In this document: positions 1 through 5,130 of the stretch, piece by piece
How the letters are laid out: each line of letters begins with the position of its first letter
Position numbering within the stretch: the stretch's first letter is position 1
NCBI GenBank assembly: GCA_937883885.1
Contig: CAKZXL010000911.1
Location: forward strand, 1-7,130
Length of the DNA stretch: 7,130 nucleotides
Source of the DNA: an uncultured Aquincola sp.
GTDB taxonomy: Bacteria > Pseudomonadota > Gammaproteobacteria > Burkholderiales > Burkholderiaceae
Direction of reading: 5' to 3'
Notes under the pieces: generated by a model
What the model was told of the DNA's origin: nothing
Seen by the model: the letters and a program-made list of their open reading frames with translations, nothing else
Database searches by the model: none
Program-made: the position numbers and the translations under genes

Positions 1-219
1 ATCACCGTCAACACGGTGTCGCCGGGCCACATCGCCGGGGCCGGCGCGCGCACGCCGCCGCCCGACGTGCTGCAGCAGCTGGCCGCCGCCACCCCGGTGC
101 GCCGCCTCGGCCGGCCCGAGGAAGTGGCCAGCCTGTGCAACTGGCTGGCGTTGGACGATGCGGCCTTCATGACGGGGGTCGATTTCCCCGTCAACGGTGG
201 CGCCCTCACCGGTCGATAG
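1..219 (+). CDS. SDR family oxidoreductase, C-terminal fragment (5' end outside window)
   Basis: The window opens inside this gene, in frame from base 1, and the gene ends at TAG 217-219, leaving 72 codons. The visible part has the C-terminal signature of classical short-chain dehydrogenases: an ITVNTVSPGHI segment after the active site (usually [IV]N.[IV].PG, which contacts the nicotinamide), then an RRLGRPEEVA motif and the closing TGVDFPVNGG segment typical of the last strand. These enzymes are cytosolic NAD(P)H-dependent oxidoreductases with a Rossmann fold. The Ser-Tyr-Lys catalytic residues and the cofactor-binding glycines lie upstream of the window, so neither activity nor substrate can be judged. 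The next gene starts 35 bases downstream on the same strand, so co-transcription is likely. Family call is secure; function within the family is unknown. Confidence 0.9.
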   Translation: MTVNTVSPGHIAGAGARTPPPDVLQQLAAATPVRRLGRPEEVASLCNWLALDDAAFMTGVDFPVNGGALTGR

Positions 220-254
220 CACACCGTCCCCGCGGGCCACGGCATCATCCCCGC

Positions 255-1136
255 ATGCCGTTCACGCCACCGCTCCACCACGACCGTTTCGACTACTCGC
301 CAATCACCCGGCGCAATCTGCCCGATTGGCCGGGCGGTGCGCGGCTGGCGGTGTACATCGGCTTCAACCTCGAGCATTTCGCCTTCGGCGAAGGCCTGGG
401 CGCGCGGCTGGCGCCGGCGCTACCCAACCAGCCGGACGTGCTGAACTACGCCTGGCGCGAATACGGCAACCGCGTGGGCGCGTGGCGCTGCCTGGAGCTG
501 TTCGAGCAGCTGCAGTGGCCGGTGGGCGCGCTCATCAACACCTCGCTGTACGACCACTGCCCCGAGCTGGTGGCGGCCTGCGTGCAGCAGGGCCATGAGC
601 TGATCGGCCACGGCCACACCAATGCCGAGTGCCAGGGCCACCTGCCCGAGGCCGAAGAACGCGCGCTGCTGCAGCACTGCCGCGAGCGCATGCTGCGCGA
701 AAGCGGCGTGGCGCCGGCCGGCTGGCTGTCGCCGTGGATCTCGGAAAGCGCCCTCACGCCCGACCTGCTGGCCGAGACCGGCTACCGCTACACCCTCAAC
801 TGGTGCCATGACGACCAGCCGCTGCCCATGCGCACCCGCGGCGGGCAGCCGCTGTGGTCGGTGCCCTACCCGCAGGAGCTGAACGACATCCCCGCCATCG
901 TGGCGCGGCAGATGGACGCACCGGCCTTCGCGCAGATGATCATCGACCAGTTCGACGAGATGCTGCAGCAGGCCCAGGCGCAGCCGCTGGTCATGGGCAT
1001 CGCCCTGCACCCGTACCTGGTGGGCCAGCCCTACCGGCTGCGGCACCTGCGGCGCGCGCTGCAGCACATTGCGGCCCACCGCAGCCAGCTCTGGTTGACC
1101 ACGCCCGGCGCGATCGCGGCGCACGTGGCGCGGTAG
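255..1136 (+). CDS. Polysaccharide deacetylase family protein (CE4/NodB fold, PuuE-like)
   Basis: 293 residues from ATG 255. The frame stays open back to 135, but family similarity begins only after 255, where the protein opens with a DRFDYSPITRR segment followed by WPGGARLAVY. No strong Shine-Dalgarno precedes it. The NodB-like barrel shows an N38-L39-E40 stretch in strand 1, LINTSLYDHCPE (about 93-104), the loop GHGHTN at 118-123, WLSPWISES (157-165), a WCHDD motif at 183-187 and ALHPYLVG at 250-257. Metal-dependent CE4 deacetylases normally carry paired aspartates in motif 1; here the position reads N-L-E, as in the PuuE-like branch that includes the allantoinase PuuE. No signal peptide is visible, so the protein is probably cytosolic and more likely acts on a small amide or cyclic ureide than on a cell-wall polymer (inference). 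It lies 35 bases after the dehydrogenase gene and may share its operon. Fold is sure; substrate is unknown. Confidence 0.88.
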   Translation: MPFTPPLHHDRFDYSPITRRNLPDWPGGARLAVYIGFNLEHFAFGEGLGARLAPALPNQPDVLNYAWREYGNRVGAWRCLELFEQLQWPVGALINTSLYDHCPELVAACVQQGHELIGHGHTNAECQGHLPEAEERALLQHCRERMLRESGVAPAGWLSPWISESALTPDLLAETGYRYTLNWCHDDQPLPMRTRGGQPLWSVPYPQELNDIPAIVARQMDAPAFAQMIIDQFDEMLQQAQAQPLVMGIALHPYLVGQPYRLRHLRRALQHIAAHRSQLWLTTPGAIAAHVAR

Positions 1137-1178
1137 GCCCGGCGCCCGGCACGTGGCTTGCGTGCAGGCGCGGCCACG

Positions 1179-2369
1179 ATGTCGTGGTCTGCCGTCCTCC
1201 CCGCAGCCGGCGCCGGCCGGGTGGCCGATGTCTGGCGTGATCGACTGAGCCTGCTGCTGGAGTCCACCGGCGAGGGCATCTTCGGCATCGACCTGGCCGG
1301 CTGCTGCGTGTTCGTCAACCGCAGCGCGGCGCAGCAGCTGGGTTGGCCGGCCGAGCAGGTGCTGGGCCGCAACATGCACGCGCTGATCCACCACACCCAC
1401 CCGGACGGCGCCCACTACCCCGAAGAAGCCTGCCCCATCTTCAATGCCTTCCGCCAGGGCCTGCCCTGCCGGGTGGACGGAGAAGTGCTGTGGCGCGCCG
1501 ATGGCAGCGCCTTTCCGGCCGAGTACTCCAGCTACCCCATCCTGGACGATGGCCAGGTGTGCGGCGCGGTGGTCACCTTCGTCGACATCAGCGAGCGCAA
1601 GCAGGCCGAAGAGCTGCTTCGGCGCACCAACGACGCGCTGGAAACCCGTGTGGCCGAGCGCACCGCCGAGCTGAGCGCGGCGCTGGCCCAGCTGCGTGAG
1701 CTGGCCAACCACCTGGAGAGCGTGCGCGAAACGGAGCGCAAGCGCATCGCCCGCGAAGTGCATGACGAACTGGGCTCGCTGCTGGTGGCGCTGAAGATGG
1801 ACGTGGACTGGCTGGGCAAGCGCCTGGCGCCGCTGGCCGACCGCCCCGAGCTGCAGTGCAAGTGCCACGGCATGGGCCGGCTGATCGACACCGCGGTGGA
1901 CAACGTCGGCCGCATCATCACCGACCTGCGGCCCAGCATCCTCGACCACCAGGGCCTGTGGGCCGCGCTGGAATGGCAGGCGCAGGAGTTCATCGAGGCG
2001 GCCGAGCTGCGCAGCGACCTGCAGCTGCATGTGGCCGCCGGTGTGGCGCCGCCGGAAGGCGGTGTGGCCATCGCGGTGTTCCGCATCTTCCAGGAGATCC
2101 TGAGCAACATCGCCCGCCATGCGCAGGCCACGCATGTGCACATCCGCATCACCGTGGACGACCCACCCGAGCCGGTGCTGTACCTGGACGTGCGCGACGA
2201 CGGCATCGGCGCGCCGCCGCAGGCGCTGGCCGACGCGCGCAGCTACGGCGTGCTGGGCATGCGCGAGCGGGCGGCCCACTTCGGCGGCCGGCTGGTGATC
2301 GACAGCGCGCCAGGGCAGGGCACGCGGGTGCGGCTGGTGATGCCGCTGGGCACGGAGGCCTCGCCATGA
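1179..2369 (+). CDS. PAS-domain sensor histidine kinase, NarL-partner (HisKA_3) type
   Basis: 396 residues from ATG 1179; a TTG seven codons upstream (1158) is in frame but less likely. No membrane segment is visible, so the kinase should be cytosolic. Order: PAS domain at about 22-140, with the common HHTHPDG...YPEEACPI insertion and VVTFVDISERK at its end; a coiled-coil linker at about 140-185; a HisKA_3 dimerisation domain with ERKRIAREVHDELGS, where H195 is the expected phosphorylated histidine; then a HATPase_c domain with N-box QEILSN (N310), G1 box DDGIG (340-344) and G2 box around YGVLGM (356-361). All catalytic motifs look intact. Kinases of this class phosphorylate NarL/FixJ-type regulators. 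The TGA overlaps the ATG of the regulator gene by 4 bases, so the two should be translationally coupled. The signal is unknown: no heme- or flavin-binding motif is evident in the PAS domain, and a small cytosolic ligand is possible. Confidence 0.94.
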   Translation: MSWSAVLPAAGAGRVADVWRDRLSLLLESTGEGIFGIDLAGCCVFVNRSAAQQLGWPAEQVLGRNMHALIHHTHPDGAHYPEEACPIFNAFRQGLPCRVDGEVLWRADGSAFPAEYSSYPILDDGQVCGAVVTFVDISERKQAEELLRRTNDALETRVAERTAELSAALAQLRELANHLESVRETERKRIAREVHDELGSLLVALKMDVDWLGKRLAPLADRPELQCKCHGMGRLIDTAVDNVGRIITDLRPSILDHQGLWAALEWQAQEFIEAAELRSDLQLHVAAGVAPPEGGVAIAVFRIFQEILSNIARHAQATHVHIRITVDDPPEPVLYLDVRDDGIGAPPQALADARSYGVLGMRERAAHFGGRLVIDSAPGQGTRVRLVMPLGTEASP

Positions 2370-3010
2370 TCCGCGTGCTGGTGTGCGACGACCACCAGAT
2401 CGTGCGCCAGGGCATCAAGCAGATCCTGGCCGACGCCGACGACATCGGCTGGGCCGGCGAGGCGGCCAACGGGCCCGATGCCATCGCCCAGGTGCGGCGC
2501 GGCGGCATCGACGTGCTGCTGCTGGACATCGCGATGCCGCAGCGCGACGGGCTGGACGTGCTCAAGCAACTCAAGGCCGAGTTCCCCAAGCTGCCGGTGC
2601 TGATGCTCAGCACCTACCCCGACCGCCAGTACGCGGTGCGCAGCCTGAAGCTCGGCGCTTCCGGCTACCTGAACAAGAGCGCCGATTCGGAGCAGATGAT
2701 CAACGCCATCCGCACCGTGGCCCGTGGCCGGCTGTTCATCACGCCCAGCGTGGCCGAGCAGCTGGCCGGCGCGGTGGGCGCCGGCCGCGGTGCCGACGAC
2801 GAACTCCCGCTGCATGAGCGGCTGTCGCACCGCGAGTACCAGGTGTTCCGCCTGCTGGCCACCGGCCACAGTGTGGGCGAGATCGCCGAGCAGCTGGCGC
2901 TGGCACCCAACACCGTGAGCACCTACCGCGCCCGCATCCTGGACAAGACCGGCGTGCGCAACGACGTGGAACTGGCCTTGTACGCGGTGCGGCACCAGTT
3001 GCTGGTGTAG
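2366..3010 (+). CDS. NarL/FixJ family response regulator (REC + LuxR-type HTH)
   Basis: 214 residues. The start is ATG 2366, inside the stop region of the kinase gene (ATGA overlap); the frame is open further upstream but only this start gives a normal receiver domain. Receiver at about 1-120: acidic pair D8/D9, phospho-acceptor D54 in LLLDIAMPQRDG, S82/T83 in the LMLSTY strand and K104 in GYLNKSAD. A short Gly/Ala linker follows, then a LuxR-type helix-turn-helix at about 151-208 with LSHREYQVFRLLATGHSVGE and the recognition helix near NTVSTYRARIL. It should act as a DNA-binding transcription factor after phosphate transfer from the kinase. Targets cannot be read here. The nitrate-class transporter operon beginning at 5131 is a reasonable guess because NarL-family regulators often govern nitrogen genes, but this is inference. 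The stop lies only 13 bases from the stop of the convergent DUF4276 gene. Confidence 0.95.
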   Translation: MIRVLVCDDHQIVRQGIKQILADADDIGWAGEAANGPDAIAQVRRGGIDVLLLDIAMPQRDGLDVLKQLKAEFPKLPVLMLSTYPDRQYAVRSLKLGASGYLNKSADSEQMINAIRTVARGRLFITPSVAEQLAGAVGAGRGADDELPLHERLSHREYQVFRLLATGHSVGEIAEQLALAPNTVSTYRARILDKTGVRNDVELALYAVRHQLLV

Positions 3011-3023
3011 GAACAGCCGGCGT

Positions 3024-3683
3024 CTATGTCGCCTCCTTTTGCACAGAGCTTGGGCTGACGGGTGATGTGGCTTCGACGACGGCGGTGTAGAACGCCACAA
3101 AGCTCGCTGATCGGCTGCGGTTGGGGTCGAGATGTTGGCCTATCGCCCGCGCCGCCTCAATCTTGCGCAGCCCCGTCTTGAAGTATCCGTGGCGCTGCAT
3201 GGTCCGCTCGAACGCTTCCCAGGTTCCGCCTGCAATCGCATCTGGATCTCGCAGGCCCCTTCGCTGCACCACGCTCGGGGGAACCTTGGGATAGGCCGTC
3301 TCGACCCCGGCCCAGTCCCCAAAGTACCAGGCTTCCAACTCCTCGATGGCAATGCGCGTCACCACCTGCCAGCCTCGGCCCGGGCCGGCGGTGCGCCTGG
3401 TTTGCAGGCCGGCGCGAGCCACAAGGTCCTCCAGCCGCTGTTTCAATGGTCGGCACTCTTCGTCATCGCGGTCCACCACGACCACCAAACGGTGATCGGT
3501 CGGGAGCCAAGCGGCATAGCCCTTAAGCCGGGCTTCCAGCTTGCCCAGCATGTCTGCCTTCCCTTGGAACGCATGCACCTCATAGTTGCAACTCTCTGGC
3601 AACCAGCGGGGCAGCAGCGCGTGCATAAACGCTTCCATCGAGGGCTCTTCCACCAACAGAATCAGGTGTTGGGCCTGCGGCAT
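3024..3683 (-). CDS. DUF4276 family protein, TOPRIM-like acidic motifs, partner of adjacent ATPase
   Basis: 219 residues, minus strand, starting at ATG 3683-3681, two bases after the ATPase stop. A GGGAGG (3696-3691) seven bases ahead supports this start over the in-frame ATG at 3788. The protein opens with LILLVEEPSMEAFMHALLP, whose E12/E13 resemble the first acidic motif of TOPRIM folds. It continues with FQGKADMLGKL (39-49), an acidic cluster VVVVDRDDEE (67-76; D71, D73, D74) resembling the TOPRIM DxD, and an IEELEAWYFGD segment (113-123), a hallmark I associate with DUF4276. No signal peptide or membrane helix is seen. The function of the family is not settled. By analogy with AriB of PARIS and AbiLii, a nuclease-like effector gated by the ATPase is a fair hypothesis (inference). 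G+C is below that of the flanking genes, which suggests acquisition by transfer. Confidence 0.85.
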   Translation of the reverse strand: MPQAQHLILLVEEPSMEAFMHALLPRWLPESCNYEVHAFQGKADMLGKLEARLKGYAAWLPTDHRLVVVVDRDDEECRPLKQRLEDLVARAGLQTRRTAGPGRGWQVVTRIAIEELEAWYFGDWAGVETAYPKVPPSVVQRRGLRDPDAIAGGTWEAFERTMQRHGYFKTGLRKIEAARAIGQHLDPNRSRSASFVAFYTAVVEATSPVSPSSVQKEAT

Positions 3684-3685
3684 CT

Positions 3686-4957
3686 TCAGGCCTCCCTCGT
3701 CGCCTTGGCATTGGCGCGAGCCAGCCGCCGCGTAGGCCCACCCGCGTTGACCAGTGGATCGCCGACGCCCAGCTGTCCTTCCATCCAAAGGTGCCCGAGC
3801 AGTGCGCCTTCATCCATGAACTGCCTGACGCCGGGCAAGTCGCTCGCACGCGCCGCCCGGGTGTAACCATCGTCGTCTCGCCACAGCACGCGCACCTCGT
3901 CGGCACGCAGAGCGTTGAGGAAGAAGGGTGAATGCGTCGTCACCATCAGCTGGGTACGTTCAGCGGCCTCGCGACACTCTTCTGCCAGTTCGGGGAGCAG
4001 CCTGGGATGCAAGAAGTTCTCCGGCTCTTCGATGCCGATGAAAGGGGGCGGCGCCGGATCATTCAGCAGCACCAGATAGGCCAGCATCTTCAACGTGCCG
4101 TCCGATGCAAACCTTGCCAGCACTGGGTGGCTGAAAGGCGCATCCTTGATCTGGAGCAGCAATCGGCCATCCGGCATGGGGTCCGCGAGCACCCGCTCGA
4201 CGCGGGGGACGCGCCTGCCCAGCGCTTCAAAGATGCCGTCCAACCTTTCCTTGTGCCGTTCTGACAGGTACTGAATCACATTGGCCAAGTTGTCGCCGCT
4301 CTTGGTCAGGTGTTCTTCGGGCCCAGCCTGCGGTTGGCCGCGCGCGCTGTCCGCAGCCAGGTACGACACGTGCCAGCCGGTGATGAAGTCGCGCAGGGCG
4401 GCCACCCGCGGATGCTCTGCGAACTGACCCAGCGCGTTGACGGCGAGAAGATCGGGTGACTTCAGCGGAATATTGACGCGCCGGTCCTGTTCGTCGGGCA
4501 GGTCACCGCTCACGGCTTGACCTTGGCCTTCTCGGTAGTCGAGGAACCTGAAAGGCTTGCCGCCTTTGCCGCGCGTCCAGCGCAGCCACTCTTCCACCAC
4601 GACGGGCACGCCGTCTCTCTCATCCACGGCCAGGTGGTAGGTGATCAAAGGAAAGCCGGGCTCGCGGTACTTGATCTCAACAGACAGCGGGCCATGGCTG
4701 CCGCGTGTTTTCAGTTCTTTGGCGCGACCCCGCTTGTCCCAAGCCTTGCGCAGGCCCAACTCGAAGCATTCCGCCAGGAATGCAAACACGTCGAACACGG
4801 TCGACTTGCCGCTGCCGTTGGGACCCAATAGCACCGTCAGCGGCGTGAGCTCTCTCAGCTCGACGTCGCGCAAGGCCCTGAAGTTCTGCACCTTCAGGTA
4901 TTCAATCCGCGCCGTTCCGCCGGGCTTGGCAGAAGGCGTGCGTAGCGTAGTGGTCAT
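3686..4957 (-). CDS. AAA family ATPase, OLD/RecF-like (COG4637-type)
   Basis: 423 residues, minus strand, ATG 4957-4955 with GGAG eight bases upstream. The N-terminal segment [17 protein letters not shown] is typical of SMC/RecF/OLD-type ATPases. It is followed by Walker [10 protein letters not shown] (45-53), a signature-like [10 protein letters not shown] (283-292), Walker [14 protein letters not shown] (306-318; E310/E311) and the switch histidine in [10 protein letters not shown] (H342 within 339-348). The ABC-type ATP site is therefore complete. No C-terminal TOPRIM domain is fused, unlike OLD or GajA; that role may belong to the DUF4276 protein encoded directly downstream, so the pair resembles a split OLD-like system. 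The C-terminal about 40 residues are basic and Ala/Gly-rich. Expected to be cytosolic and dimeric or higher, with ATP-driven sensing or scaffolding (inference from family). Sampled G+C (35/60 at 4741-4800, 37/60 at 3961-4020) is lower than in surrounding genes. Confidence 0.92.
   Translation of the reverse strand: MTTTLRTPSAKPGGTARIEYLKVQNFRALRDVELRELTPLTVLLGPNGSGKSTVFDVFAFLAECFELGLRKAWDKRGRAKELKTRGSHGPLSVEIKYREPGFPLITYHLAVDERDGVPVVVEEWLRWTRGKGGKPFRFLDYREGQGQAVSGDLPDEQDRRVNIPLKSPDLLAVNALGQFAEHPRVAALRDFITGWHVSYLAADSARGQPQAGPEEHLTKSGDNLANVIQYLSERHKERLDGIFEALGRRVPRVERVLADPMPDGRLLLQIKDAPFSHPVLARFASDGTLKMLAYLVLLNDPAPPPFIGIEEPENFLHPRLLPELAEECREAAERTQLMVTTHSPFFLNALRADEVRVLWRDDDGYTRAARASDLPGVRQFMDEGALLGHLWMEGQLGVGDPLVNAGGPTRRLARANAKATREA
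3691..3696 (-). promoter_or_regulatory. Ribosome binding site of the DUF4276 gene
   Basis: GGGAGG on the minus strand, seven bases before ATG 3683, inside the last codons of the ATPase gene. It fixes the start at 3683 and shows that the second gene is translated from the same message as the ATPase. Confidence 0.75.
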
Positions 4958-4960
4958 TCA

Positions 4961-5010
4961 GGAAACTCCGCGGAAGCTCTTTGAGCCCGGGCTCAGTTTG
5001 CCGGAGTTCC
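4961..5010. repeat. Nested inverted repeat overlapping the ATPase ribosome binding site
   Basis: The outer arms are GGAAACTCCG (4961-4970) and CGGAGTTCC (5002-5010), which pair over nine bases with one bulged base. Between them lies a perfect 14-bp palindrome, TGAGCCCGGGCTCA (4982-4995). Read on the minus strand, the second outer arm contains the GGAG of the ATPase gene and ends three bases before its ATG, so an RNA stem could occlude the ribosome binding site. As DNA the same dyad could be an operator. There is no T-run, so a simple terminator is unlikely. Confidence 0.6.
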
Positions 5011-5030
5011 AGGCCGTGCCCTTGGCCCGC

Positions 5031-5050
5031 GTGTAGTGCCAGCCCTACAC
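5031..5050. repeat. Inverted repeat GTGTAG-N8-CTACAC upstream of nrtA-like gene
   Basis: Six-base perfect arms (5031-5036 and 5045-5050) with an 8-base spacer, about 80 bases upstream of the nrtA-like start. Position and geometry suit a dimeric regulator site, but it does not match the NarL heptamer I know, and the binding protein is unknown. Confidence 0.4.
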
Positions 5051-5119
5051 CAACTGCCCGGCCTGATCGATGGTGCGGGCGGCGAGGGCTTCCTAGCATG
5101 GCCGTCATCCGATCCCCGC

Positions 5120-5124
5120 AGGAG
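5120..5124 (+). promoter_or_regulatory. Ribosome binding site that fixes the nrtA-like start
   Basis: AGGAG six bases before ATG 5131. It is the best Shine-Dalgarno near the gene and shows that the N-terminal extension before the export signal is really translated, against later in-frame starts at 5176 or 5380. Confidence 0.75.
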
Positions 5125-5130
5125 TGACCG

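Larger units (their letters stand above)
4958..5130. promoter_or_regulatory. Divergent intergenic region between ATPase and nrtA-like genes
   Basis: This 173-bp gap lies between two divergent starts, so it should hold promoters for both directions. No convincing -35/-10 pair was found by eye. The best plus-strand candidate is TTGGCC (5022) with TACACC (5046), spacing 18, which is weak. The region holds two inverted repeats (described separately), a short possible upstream reading frame at 5098-5127, and the Shine-Dalgarno of the nrtA-like gene. I see no standard sigma-54 site: the GG...GC pair near 5024-5039 is two bases too widely spaced. Confidence 0.5.

Noticed and set aside
420..2279. 619-residue open frame on the minus strand across the deacetylase and kinase genes
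   Set aside because: It is antisense to two well-supported genes, has a low-complexity His/Gln/Arg/Ala composition and no recognisable domain. GC-rich third positions keep antisense frames open.
2993..3007. Short hairpin CACCAG-TTG-CTGGTG as a terminator
   Set aside because: The stem is only six pairs, lies inside the end of the regulator gene, and is not followed by a T-run on either strand.
2243..3100. 285-residue minus-strand frame antisense to the response regulator
   Set aside because: Shadow of a complete receiver-HTH protein; no independent motif.
3684..3788. N-terminal extension of the DUF4276 protein to the ATG at 3788
   Set aside because: The added residues are low-complexity, overlap the ATPase gene in another frame, and the ATG at 3683 has a well-spaced GGGAGG.
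3132..3866. 244-residue plus-strand frame antisense to the DUF4276 gene
   Set aside because: No domain motifs are seen, while the minus-strand frame has DUF4276 hallmarks, a Shine-Dalgarno and coupling to the ATPase gene.
5024..5039. Sigma-54-like promoter (GG...GC) upstream of the nrtA-like gene
   Set aside because: The GG and GC elements are 14 bases apart rather than 12, and the surrounding consensus is poor.
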